The notes under the pieces: model-generated
Databases searched by the model: none
What the model saw: only the letters and a program-made list of their open reading frames with translations
What the model was told of the DNA's origin: nothing
Program-made: the position numbers and the translations under genes
In this document: in pieces, positions 1-9,144 of the stretch
Layout of the letters: each line of letters starts with the position of its first letter
Position numbering within the stretch: position 1 is the first letter of the stretch
NCBI GenBank assembly: GCA_958430865.1
Contig: CAUDNR010004514.1
Location: 27,109-45,129, forward strand
Length of the DNA: 18,021 bases
Direction of reading: 5' to 3'
Source: Entrophospora sp. SA101
Lineage: Eukaryota > Glomeromycota > Glomeromycetes > Entrophosporales > Entrophosporaceae

Positions 1-703
1 ATAAAAAACTAAGATTCGCATTAATATGATTTGCCATTTAATTTGGCGGTCACATACTATAGAGTTTTCCCGGTCCTATATTTACACTATAAAAGAAATA
101 AAAATTTTGTAATATGTAAAACGATTTTGCTTTTAGTTTTATTTCACGAATCACGTGATTTTATGAACTTCTGTTGTATATGTTATTATTATACAGACAT
201 TTTTTATTTGTCCCAGGAGTGACTTTGTAATGGGAGTAATTACAATTTAATCCTGTCATAATAATGTATATTCATAAAAAAAAAATACACAATTTTTCAG
301 ATGTTGGTGTTTAAAATATATCAATCGTTTTCCTACATTGTTTTTATAAAGAATGACGATTCTTCCGCATTGACTTTTGAAGGATTTGTATTAAAAATTA
401 TACTTGTTTACAAAAATTTCAAAACATTGTAAAAAAAAAAAATTTTATTTTGGAGAAATAAATTTTGCATATATAATTTTGAGAACCTAAGCTACAAGTC
501 AACATTGCTTATTATGTACGTTTTTGTGCAAGATTTTTGTAATTGGTTCGAATCGTTGAAATGGTTTGATTGTTCAATTTGAACCAAAATTTTTTAATGA
601 TTATGGCTCACACGTAAGTTCTAACTTTGGTTTATTTACAATACAACTTAAACGGCTTGTCCAACGGTCTTTCACCTACGATTACGGCAACAATACTCTC
701 TGT
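1..703. other. AT-rich non-coding stretch, no gene seen
   Basis: No convincing exon is visible on either strand. The 63-codon open frame at 31-222 has no coding character. A GGTTCGAATCG string at 545-555 resembles a tRNA B-box, but the flanks do not pair into a T-arm and no A-box precedes it. Poly-A and poly-T runs dominate. Confidence 0.6.
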
Positions 704-870
704 TTACTCACTAAAGCAAATTACGTTTACTAATCGTTGTTAACATTCACTAGCTAATCAACATTAGCCCTTACTCACTAGAGCAAATATCGTTACTAAT
801 AGTAATTACACTCACTAGTTAACCAATGTTGGTCCTAACCTTTGCTTACACTAAAACAAATAAAACCTGG
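704..870. repeat. Degenerate tandem repeat, ~67-bp unit, two copies plus a partial third
   Basis: A unit starting TTACTCACTAAAGCAAAT at 704 recurs as TTACTCACTAGAGCAAAT at 771. The two copies share TTACTAAT, TTCACTAG/CTCACTAG and AATCAACATTAG/AACCAATGTTGG segments at matching offsets. A shorter third relic, GCTTACACTAAAACAAAT, begins near 844. Divergence is substantial, so this is an old duplication. No function is evident. Confidence 0.5.
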
Positions 871-1006
871 CTTTTTACCAAAGCATTTTAAGCGAAAAGT
901 AAAGTAAAATTAAGACAATATTTTTGTTTTTAAAGGTTTATTTACAATTTTTTAAGGGCTAATTATTTAAAAATATAATAATTTTACAGAGTTTTTATTT
1001 CATTAG

Positions 1007-1290
1007 AATGTTAATATTTCAAGCGAGGATCCGAAGTTCAAGTTGGTTGAAATTATACGAGCTGAAATTTTTGTTGACATTTGCATATCTTTACCAGATA
1101 TGGTAATACGCATGGAAAGTAATTTGAAGATGTGATAGTTAGCGAGATAGAGAAAGTATGTAAATGATCGGTTGATAGTGAGCATGACGCATGTGCAGCA
1201 GTGAACCCTTTTAATGTTCAGCATTGCAAATTCAGGAGGCTACAGATTTAGTGCTCAAAGGGTGTTTCAAGTGGAATTTTGCACAAAAAT
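1007..1290 (+). pseudogene. Possible decayed coding stretch, product unknown
   Basis: Local GC is higher than in the flanks. From 1007 a plus-strand frame reads 43 codons without a stop (begins NVNISSEDPKFKLVEI, includes ISLPDMVIRMESNLKM). It then continues in the same frame through TGA, TAG, TAG and TGA codons with protein-like stretches between them (RKYVNDRLIVSMTHVQQ and ANSGGYRFSAQRVF). That fits an old exon that collected stops. The opposite strand also holds a 73-codon open frame (1003-1224), so the coding strand is not certain. I do not recognise the family. Confidence 0.2.
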
Positions 1291-1440
1291 TTATTTTTAA
1301 CACATTAACTAATATGTTAAAAAAGCATGCCCATATTTTCATATATGAGATTAATTTATTATTTAAAAAAAAATAATATTAAAATAACAATAAATATGTA
1401 AATTTTTTTAACAAGAATCATCTTTTATATAGGTGAGATA

Positions 1441-2989
1441 TTATAGGACTTCCCAAACTCTGATCTTGCTGTCTTTAATTATAATACAAAAGAGCATCTA
1501 TTAGTAAAATAATAACGATAATAATAATCAATAATAACATGAGATCAATAATTAATTATACCTGTATATCCAGCAAATAATGTAGTACCATCAGGTGACC
1601 AAGCCAAAGAGATACACTCGGGATCTTTTGAGTGTCTGCCAGTTTCTGTAAAATCAGGTTTTAAGTCATCAATAACTTTTTTAGTTTCAAGATCCCAAAT
1701 CTTAATACAAGATGTAGTGGCAGCACATAACCAATATCTATTTGGACTGAACACTAAAGCGTTTATGATATCATTTGCTTCTAATGAATACAAATGTTTG
1801 CCTTCATTCAAATCCCATAACATTGTAATACCATCCTTTCCGCCGGATGCACAAAGTGATCCATCTGGTGAAATGGTAACAGTGTTAATGTATCCACTGT
1901 GTCCATGATGATTAGTTTTAAGTCTACATTTTCCAAGTTCCCATACCTACATGTATGTATATATTTTTTGTTAATTCTTCAAAATAATAAATATATACTT
2001 TCAATTTTCAATTAAATAAATGTATATGTGTAAATATGCATGACTCAGATCTGGTTAAATTTTTTCTTTGAAATATATTTAATTTCTCCAAAGTAGCAAA
2101 TATTATAAGTATTAATTTGAACATCATAGTCAAACACACAAAAATATATATGTATATATTACAATAATAATAATAATCACCTTTACAAGTCTATCCCAAC
2201 CGGATGATACAATGACTGGATTGGAGGGATTTGGCGAGAACCGAACACAAGATACCCAATTAGTATGTCCATCCTCCTGAATATTAAATTTGCATTCACC
2301 AAGTGTATTCCATAATTTGATGGTTTTATCTCTTGATCCTGAAACAATTTGTCTGTTATCCGGCGAAAAAGAAACTGTCAAAACATCTTTTTCATGCCCA
2401 ACAAATCGACGAGTAGTCGTTCCGGTATTCAAATCCCATAATCGAAGTGTCTTATCCCAAGAGGCTGACAAGGCAAATTGTCCATCTGACGAAATTACAA
2501 CATCTTGTACAAAATGATTATGACCTGTTAATGATTTGCGAGGAACTCCGTAATTGTGTTCATCTCGTGTCAGTCGCCAAACAATAATGGTTTTATCTGT
2601 TTTTTTTTAATTAAAGAAAATGATTAATTAATGAATGAATTTTGTCTCGAGAAAAAAAAAAGCATATAAATGGATACCGCGAGAAGAAGATAAAATCATT
2701 TCAGGGTTTTCCGATGTTGTAGCTAATCAAATTGTTTGTATGTATATATACGTATATGAATGTAAATATATTGATTTAATCAATCAATCAATCAATCAAT
2801 AATGTCATTATTAAAATTTACCAATAGCTGTTACCCAACCCGAGTGTCCTAAATAAATTAATCATAATAATAATAATAATCAAATTAATTAATGAAAGTA
2901 GTCAATCAATCAATAATAATTCTTTTGATCAATTATCATATCATAACTTTACCATCGAGTGTACCCCGGAGTGAAAGTGTGTCGCCCAT
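1441..2989 (-). CDS. RACK1: RACK1/Asc1 (guanine nucleotide-binding protein subunit beta-like), six exons, complete
   Basis: Seven-bladed WD40 beta-propeller that binds the head of the 40S ribosomal subunit near the mRNA exit and scaffolds kinases such as PKC. Exons in transcript order: 2953-2989, 2822-2848 (a 27-nt microexon), 2678-2722, 2181-2596, 1562-1946, 1441-1472. They total 942 nt and encode 313 aa, the usual RACK1 length; all junctions are GT..AG and in phase. The protein begins [20 protein letters not shown]. It keeps the R36-D37-K38 motif in WD blade 1 (known ribosome contact), repeated GH..SWD/SRDKT/LWD signatures, [27 protein letters not shown], and ends SKIRVWEVL. Intron 5 hosts a C/D snoRNA. 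The gene lies downstream of CDC27 on the same strand. RACK1 identity is near certain; exon ends rest on homology and splice consensus. Confidence 0.97.
2041..2132 (-). ncRNA. snR24: Intronic C/D box snoRNA, U24/snR24 homologue (2'-O-methylation guide for LSU rRNA)
   Basis: It lies inside RACK1 intron 5 (1947-2180), sense to the host. Terminal stem UGAC (2129-2132) pairs with GUCA (2041-2044). C box AUGAUGU is at 2121-2127, the same slightly non-consensus form I recall for human U24. D box CUGA is at 2045-2048. The 12-nt guide AAUAUUUGCUAC at 2093-2104 is identical to the core of yeast snR24 and vertebrate U24 and complementary to the conserved LSU sequence GUAGCAAAUAUU. Between guide and D box, CUUUG/CAAAG and GAAAU/AUUUC can form an internal hairpin as in yeast snR24. 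The second guide before the D box (AACCAGAU) is shorter than the family's ACCAAGAUC. A C/D snoRNA is very likely, and the U24 assignment is strong. Confidence 0.88.
2778..2801. repeat. (AATC)n microsatellite in RACK1 intron 2
   Basis: About six tandem AATC units (TTGA on the gene strand) inside the intron at 2723-2821. A shorter CAATCAATCAAT run occurs in intron 1 near 2902-2914. Confidence 0.85.
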
Positions 2990-3542
2990 AATTTTATATT
3001 ATTTGAGAATATTAGAAAATTTTTTTTAAAAAAATTTTTGATGATAATCAAGAATTTGTCCAAATTGGAAAAAACTGCCAATCTATTTTTTTTCCTAATG
3101 AGAGCGCATATGATTTTCCAAAGGCAGATAGATAGTAATAGTATTTGCACAAAATAAAATTTTTTAAAAAGGTGTCTAGTCTAACATGCATGTACCAAAT
3201 TTTTTTGTTATTGCTTTTCTTTTGTGGATTGACACCAAGTTTATAGCGAATTTTGTTTCATTTAGAGTACGTTTAAAATTTAATTCCTTATTAAAATATA
3301 TTATTACGCTACTCAAATTAAATGTCCGTTTTTTGCTCTTGATTGAATTACTTTGTAATTATTAACTACTAAAAAAGTGGAAAAAAATTTTTTGTATGGT
3401 AATAAATATACAATTTCGGATTTTTTTTTGTAGTAGTAGTAGTAGGGATATAGATATAGTAATAGTAGAAATAAAATAAAATAAAATAAAAATGAAAGTA
3501 TTCATTATAAACCACAAATTTGTTATTGTAATTTATTAGATA
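2990..3542. other. Intergenic region between CDC27 and RACK1 (RACK1 promoter and 5' UTR)
   Basis: No exon is recognised. It holds a (GTA)n run near 3431-3445, an AAATAAAAT run near 3468-3491, and T-rich tracts that would be A-rich on the RACK1 sense strand. The 69-codon minus frame at 2941-3150 is a shadow overlapping RACK1 exon 1. No TATA box or ribosomal-protein-type promoter motif could be assigned. Confidence 0.5.
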
Positions 3543-3619
3543 TTAAGCGAATACATGATAGTAAAGCATCCTTGCCGTGTGTTGTTCTTGAATTCGGTTA
3601 ATTCTTTCCCGACTTAAAC
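3543..3619 (-). CDS. Possible cryptic last exon of CDC27
   Basis: Beyond the CDC27 stop (3639-3641) the same frame stays open for 31 codons to TAA at 3543-3545, with locally higher GC and a basic, protein-like reading (GLSRERINRIQEQHTARML). TAAAG at 3620-3624 can serve as 3' splice site. A 5' site G|GTAATA at 3733 (or 3676) inside the AAT-rich tract gives a phase-1 intron of 114 or 57 nt that removes the stop and joins this exon in frame. The same donor type (GTAATA, GTAATT) and AAAG acceptor type are used elsewhere in this gene and in RACK1. It may instead be plain 3' UTR. Confidence 0.35.
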
Positions 3620-3638
3620 CTTTATTTTCAAAGCCAAG

Positions 3639-3785
3639 TTAATAATTATTGTTATTATTGTTATTGTTATTATTACCATTATTATTATTATCACCATCAT
3701 CATTATTATTGCCACCATCATTATTATTATTACCACCATCATCATTACTATCATCACTATTATTATTACTATTATTACTATAATC
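3639..3785 (-). repeat. AAT/GAT trinucleotide tract encoding the Asn/Asp-rich CDC27 tail
   Basis: The last ~45 codons of the annotated CDC27 frame are an impure (AAT/AAC/GAT/GGT)n repeat giving runs of Asn with Asp, Gly and Ser. Length variation would stay in frame. The tract also contains several GT dinucleotides in donor-like contexts (GTAATA, GTGATA). Confidence 0.85.
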
Positions 3786-6424
3786 ATCACGGTAAATTAT
3801 AACTCTTTTTTTTGGTTGACCAGTTAAAGATTCTATAGATACATCATCCATTCTATTAATCGCAGTCTCTACTTCTGGCATTATTTTAGGATTCATGTTT
3901 AATGCCAAAGTAAAGTTCTCCATAGCCTTAAATTTATTACCCATTGCTTTATGGATTTTGCCCATAAGAAAATACATTTTGGGCTCATTTGGAACAAGCA
4001 TTCTTAATTTTTCTAGTTCTTTAAGTGCATGCTTTCATACATCCATGTATATGAACATGTATGTAAGCATATAAATATAAATTAAAAAAAAATCACATCA
4101 TTAATAATAGTAATAATACCTCGTATAGACCATCTTTATACCATGCTCTTGCTCTTTTATACATTACTAGAGGTGTTTGTGGATTAATATCATGAGCTTG
4201 ACTGTAAAGTAAAAGTGCTTCTGGATGTCTATCCAACTTTTCCAATACCTATATAATTTTTTTACACCACGCAACAAAACTATTAACGTATTATTTGATT
4301 TTTGACAATAATAACAATGGTAATAGTAATATCATCAATATATTAGAATAAAAGTTTACATTGGCCAAAGAACATAACAAGGCTACATTTTTAGGATTAA
4401 TGTCCATAGCTTTTCTATAATGTAATTCTGCATTTTCAATTTGACCGGATGTTTCATAATATTTAGCAAGTCCATAACTAATAAATAAACAAATATATAT
4501 ATTTTTGTAAATAGAAAAGATTATAACAGAATTTATATAAAAACTATAATAATATAATAACACCTACAGTGCATTATAATGACGCTCATTAGTATGCAAA
4601 GCTTTCCTAAAATATTCTACAGCTTTATCAACGTCACCACTTGCCATAGATTCATGTCCAGATAAAGTATATGCATAGGTAAATGATGGGTCCAGTTGTA
4701 TTGCTTGATCAAAGGCTTTTAACGCTAGGTTATATTCTTGTCGACGGCTGTAACAATTACCAATAGCACACCATGCTTGTGGTGACGAACATTCAAAATC
4801 TGAAAGTTCATGGGCAAGTACACTGAGTGCAACATCTTTATGTAAATGCCAAAGTGTGGTGGAGTATATTTCCATATCTTCATGTCTATAAGGTTCTAAT
4901 TGAAGTGCTTTTGAAAAGCAATCCTCTGCCTATATTATCAATCAATCAATCAATCAATCAATTTATTTGTTTATGTATGGACATTATTTAAAATTTAAAA
5001 ATGAAAATTAATTATGATTAAATTATTACTTTTGTATAATTTGCCATCTCAAAATAAGCTTTTCCCATATTACAGTGTACCCATCCAGTATTTATTTGAG
5101 AAGTAGGAAGTTCTAAGAAAGCCTCAATAGCCTTAGAACATTCATACTGACTTAAAAATGAATAACCTTTGGCCAAATTCTGATATATATCCATAACTTC
5201 CTTAATATCTAATTCCTGTTATTTTTTTAATTAATAAAATTATTATTTTTAGAACTTTTTTTAAAAAAAAAACAAACAAAAAAAAGCTAACCTTTCTATC
5301 TTTATTAATATTATTTTCATCAGACCCTGTGTTGCTTTTATCATCATTTGTAATACGAAAACGTTTTTGTTTTCTGTTATCAATTTTGCGAGTTGAAGAT
5401 AATGTAGTATACTGTTATGAAAACATATCAGTATATAATATAATTACTTTTAAAAGTTATGAGAAATATTGCAAATCTTTTTTAAAAAAATATTAAATAA
5501 AAAAAATTAACACTAACCCTTATTGAAGAAATATCATCATTCACAGGAAACTGATAAGTTTTAATCACAACAGAATAAATTAAGTATTCAAATAATCAGA
5601 TCAAATACATATATATACATATACACACACACACATATATATAAATATCCCAGAGCAAAAATTACCAAATCAGAGTCAGAATTTTCAATATTTGATTTCA
5701 CATTCTCTATAGTAAATATTTCTTTAACATCTAGATGGTTTGATTTGCCTATATTTTATTATAAAAACATTTATTTACTAGAAAAAAGATTGAATTTATA
5801 TATGATGGATAATTAAAAATTTGATTTTTTACCCAATTTACAAAGATTTTCAAAAGCTTCCCACATGAACGGATTTGACTTTATAGAAGCGATATAATAA
5901 TCAGCTGCCTCATTAACTCTATGTGAGCTTTTACATAAATTCCCTAACAAGCAATATGCTGATGCCAGATCAGGATTATCATTTCTGGTTAAAGAATTCT
6001 CTGAACCTATTTATTTGCAAAATAGAATAAATAATAGAATTTAAAATGACGTTGGTTTCATCTATTGCTATATATTTGAAATCGTCTAGAACAGCTTACC
6101 GAAAAGATCAATTTCTTCCAAATTTGGTAAAATATTTAATAACACAGTTCTACCATCTTCCGGCTTACAAAGATCTAAACAACATCTAGCAAATAAGTAT
6201 TTACATTTTATTGATTGAGCCTCTGATAACAACCAATGTGCTGCTTTCTTTTGACCGCTACGATAATAACAAGTTGCTAATAAAAAAAGCAAGTTTTCAT
6301 TCTTATGATCTTGTGCATAAAGTTTTTCCGTTAAGTATATGGCATTTTTATACAAATAATTATCTAAAAGATGCCAAATCATATTTTCGAATGATTGATT
6401 TTTATTTGGTTTTGTTGCGTACAT
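3639..6424 (-). CDS. CDC27: APC3/CDC27, TPR subunit of the anaphase-promoting complex, ten exons, complete
   Basis: Scaffold subunit of the APC/C ubiquitin ligase in the nucleus; its TPR superhelix dimerises and binds the IR tails of Cdc20/Cdh1 and APC10. Exons in order: 6100-6424, 5833-6006, 5666-5748, 5518-5550, 5292-5411, 5030-5215, 4568-4929, 4360-4477, 4120-4248, 3639-4031. They total 1923 nt and encode 640 aa, with every junction phase-consistent. The N-terminal TPR region carries the family signature LFLLATCYYRSGQKKAAHWL and CKYLFARCCLDL. Exons 3-5 are a short disordered linker (including STRKIDNRKQKRFR). The C-terminal TPR block contains INTGWVHCNMGKAYFEM, MEIYSTTLWHLHKDVALSVL, SPQAWCAIGNCYS, FTYAYTLSGHES and YFLMGKIHKAMGNKFKAM. 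An in-frame TAA precedes the ATG at 6424, so the start is firm. The tail is Asn/Asp-rich and unlike other family members. It is shorter than human CDC27 (824 aa), mainly in the linker. Confidence 0.95.
4938..4962. repeat. (ATCA)n microsatellite in CDC27 intron 6
   Basis: Six tandem ATCA/TTGA units lie immediately upstream of the 3' splice site of the intron at 4930-5029, similar to the RACK1 intron 2 repeat. Confidence 0.85.
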
Positions 6425-7051
6425 TTTTTCTTGATTGTTTAATTTGAAAAAGAATTTGATTTTATGTTTTTAAAAAAAAATTTGTGTCACAAAATTATTT
6501 CAATCAACATTTACCACTAAAACTTAAAACATTTAATCTATTACTTGCAAGCAGTACCAAGCGAGTATTAATTTACAAGACAAGTCTACAAGAGGATTAC
6601 TCCTCCTGGATGTAATTGTAAGAGTCAACCTCGCTAAGTGGCTCTTTATCAAAGATGGCATGACAATCTGTAAATCTGATTTTTTTTTGATGACTCATCT
6701 TGCACGCTGAATTTGTGAATTTAGTAATAATAATGTGATCAGCTCAACATTTGTCTTGCGGTTTTAAAACTGATTTTTAAACTGGAGTAAAACATGATGG
6801 TTTTCACGTAATCATTTTGCCAATATCCATCCATAAGATTATAATTTCTAGATCTAGATTATACATTGACAGAGCTTATATCTTTTACGTTACCGTGAAT
6901 AGAATTCCTTATCCCTTGAGTTGTATCATAGTGATAGATAATCTACCTACGTCCGGCCCCCTTCTCCATTAAATAATTGCGCCACATGAATATATCCAGT
7001 CATGAAAGGAAAATTCAGGGCTTTTGTTATCAGCCGGGGTTTATGGGTACA
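6425..7051. other. Region upstream of CDC27, no gene seen
   Basis: This should hold the CDC27 promoter and 5' UTR. A GC-richer patch around 6540-6660 and another near 6940-7050 show no open frames with coding character. No RNA gene could be folded by eye. Confidence 0.5.
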
Positions 7052-7332
7052 TGAGTAGAATTCATCAAGGCGACCTACAGTTGGGCGACAGTATATTTTA
7101 ATTCAGTTTTTTCACTTGATTTAGTAGCTTTGAGGAATAAATACCCAATACCTCGCTTTATCTGACTGTAATTTGTCTTTAAAAGTTGTTTAAAAGGTTA
7201 ATCATTGTTAACATTATTCTTTATTTTTCCTCAATTAGGTAGGGTCTACTTTTAAGGGCCTTCCTTTCTTAAAAGATGAACGTGCATATTCACTCATAAT
7301 TACATCCTCATTTGCACAAAATTAAATTGCAT
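7052..7332. repeat. 281-bp tandem duplication, copy 1
   Basis: It begins TGAGTAGAATTCATCAAGG and ends AATTAAATTGCAT, and is followed at once by copy 2. No difference between the copies was found by eye. It contains no recognisable gene. GGCGAC occurs twice near the left end of the unit (GGCGACCTACAGTTGGGCGAC). Confidence 0.93.
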
Positions 7333-7613
7333 TGAGTAGAATTCATCAAGGCGACCTACAGTTGGGCGACAGTATATTTTAATTCAGTTTTTTCACTTGA
7401 TTTAGTAGCTTTGAGGAATAAATACCCAATACCTCGCTTTATCTGACTGTAATTTGTCTTTAAAAGTTGTTTAAAAGGTTAATCATTGTTAACATTATTC
7501 TTTATTTTTCCTCAATTAGGTAGGGTCTACTTTTAAGGGCCTTCCTTTCTTAAAAGATGAACGTGCATATTCACTCATAATTACATCCTCATTTGCACAA
7601 AATTAAATTGCAT
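7333..7613. repeat. 281-bp tandem duplication, copy 2
   Basis: Head-to-tail copy of 7052-7332 at a constant 281-base offset. The flanking bases differ (A before copy 1, AATTAAGG after copy 2), so the duplicated block is exactly one unit. Confidence 0.93.
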
Positions 7614-7723
7614 AATTAAGGCCTGCCTTCTGGTGCAAGGATAATGTAATTTAAATCACCAGGTTTTGGTTTGATTGAATTCACTGTGAACCATGACCTT
7701 TGAGCTATTACTCTCTTTACAAA

Positions 7724-8348
7724 TAGGGTTCCTAACCGTAATTATAACTCCATATTCGAATATTCGTAAATCCAAAATTACGAATTTCGAATATTATTTC
7801 GGATACTCGTGATTATTTTGGATACTCGTGATTATTTTGTATGCTCATTATTTCAGATATTTGTATAAATTCTAACAAACTATTATTAAATTTTTCTTGT
7901 TCTTTAATTGATAAAGTTTCTTTTTGGACATCATCAATTTGATTGTTCTTTTCAAGCTATATTTAAAAATTGTTAATAAATTATATCATCATACAAATCA
8001 AAAAAGTATCATCAATTTTTATCAGGTGTAAGAATATTATGACATTTTAAAAATGATTTATACAATTGAGTATTAGGAAAATTTTTCTGTAAATTCTTTA
8101 TTATCTTTGAAAAATGTTTGTTATATAGTAAGATAAGTTACAAATAAGTTAATACTATATGTTATCAATCGATAATCATTCATATTTTATCATAACGAAT
8201 GTTTGAAATTTAAAATAAATACAAGTATCCAAAATAATTACGAGTATCCAAAATAATTAAGAAATAAAATATATATATTCAAATATCCTTGAATAAATTG
8301 ATTTTCGAATATTCGTAAAAAATCTGATTTTCGATTAGGAACACACTA
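7724..8348. mobile_element. hAT-like non-autonomous inverted-repeat element (~625 bp)
   Basis: The left end TAGGGTTCCTAACCG (7724-7738) and the reverse complement of the right end, TAGTGTGTTCCTAATCG (8332-8348), are matching terminal inverted repeats. Subterminally, a 19-bp unit (GGATACTCGTGATTATTTT) occurs twice in tandem at 7801-7838, and twice in inverted orientation near 8222-8262. Palindromic TTCGAATATTCG motifs lie at both ends. The flanks read TTTACAAA on the left and TTTACGTT on the right: an imperfect 8-bp, or perfect 5-bp, target duplication. TIR form and clustered subterminal repeats fit a hAT-derived miniature element. Confidence 0.62.
7813..7956 (-). pseudogene. Coding relic (single terminal-exon-like ORF) inside the hAT-like element
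   Basis: After a good acceptor (TTTAAATATAG at 7957-7967) 47 codons read cleanly to TAA at 7813-7815, beginning LEKNNQIDDVQKETLSIKEQ and ending NNHEYPK. The hydrophilic, coiled-coil-like composition differs from random AT-rich translation. The last residues are encoded by the 19-bp subterminal repeat. An upstream 42-codon open stretch on the same strand (about 8014-8140, includes KNLQKNFPNTQLYKSFLK) cannot be spliced to it in phase. It may be a remnant of a transposase or of a captured gene; family unknown. Confidence 0.3.
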
Positions 8349-9144
8349 TTTACGTTTTAAAGTTTCGATTATTTACTATAATAATAATAATGTTTTGATG
8401 ATATATACGTGTAACATTAAAAAATCCGCACATAGTGATGATCAACCATTGTGACTAACCCCAATAGTATATGCACTCTAATCCGATCAAAAAAGTTTTC
8501 TATTTTTCCTTTTGTAGTGATAATAACAATAAACAATCAGAAACAATTGACATTCTTTATTTTTCTTTCTTTGGTCGATTAATCATGATAGTTGATGTTT
8601 TCCCTTTGTAGTGATAATAATAATAGCAATTTATTTATTTTTACTAGCAAATTATCTTAATATATGGTTTTTATTTGAATAAGAATTGAATGTTTATTCG
8701 AATAACGAATAAAATGAAACTTTACCCAAATTTTTCTCCATTACCCATTTTTGCATATAACATGTCAAAAGATTAAAAGCTTTATCAATATAAGACATGT
8801 AACTTCATATGTAACAATTGAAAAAAATTATCCAATATATTTTTATCTAAAAATCATATTAACATAGTTCTTTACTAATTCTCAATAAACCCATATTTGA
8901 ATCTAATATGATATTATTAGTTTCAATGTACATAAAATAAAACATTATTTGAATCAATAATTTAGTATTGGTAATAAGTAGGGTCTTTAGAAAATTCATC
9001 GATTACAATTGAACCTTTGCCTATTTTTCTATTTTAAAATTTTTTGCTTTTCGTGACATAAAAATTGCTTTACCTGATTTTGGATATGACTTATAATAAA
9101 AATTTTCTGTTATACCCGTTTATTAAAAGTATTTACCCAAGTTT
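8349..9144. other. Gene-poor AT-rich DNA with short dispersed repeats
   Basis: No gene is recognised. A ~30-bp sequence (CCTTTTGTAGTGATAATAA) near 8507 recurs in direct orientation near 8603. On the minus strand a short protein-like reading ends at a donor-like G|GTAAAG near 8727 (MSYIDKAFNLL, QKWVMEKNLG), which could be a stray exon. No complete model can be built. Confidence 0.4.

Noticed and set aside
545..555. tRNA B-box-like GGTTCGAATCG
   Set aside because: Flanking bases do not form a T-stem and no acceptor stem or A-box fits at the required distance.
1003..1224. 73-codon minus-strand ORF
   Set aside because: No recognisable features, and the opposite strand in the same interval reads better as decayed coding sequence.
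2290..2517. 75-codon plus-strand ORF
   Set aside because: Antisense shadow of RACK1 exon 4.
2597..2952. Further snoRNAs in other RACK1 introns
   Set aside because: TGAT-rich stretches mimic C boxes, but no D box with a pairing terminal stem was found.
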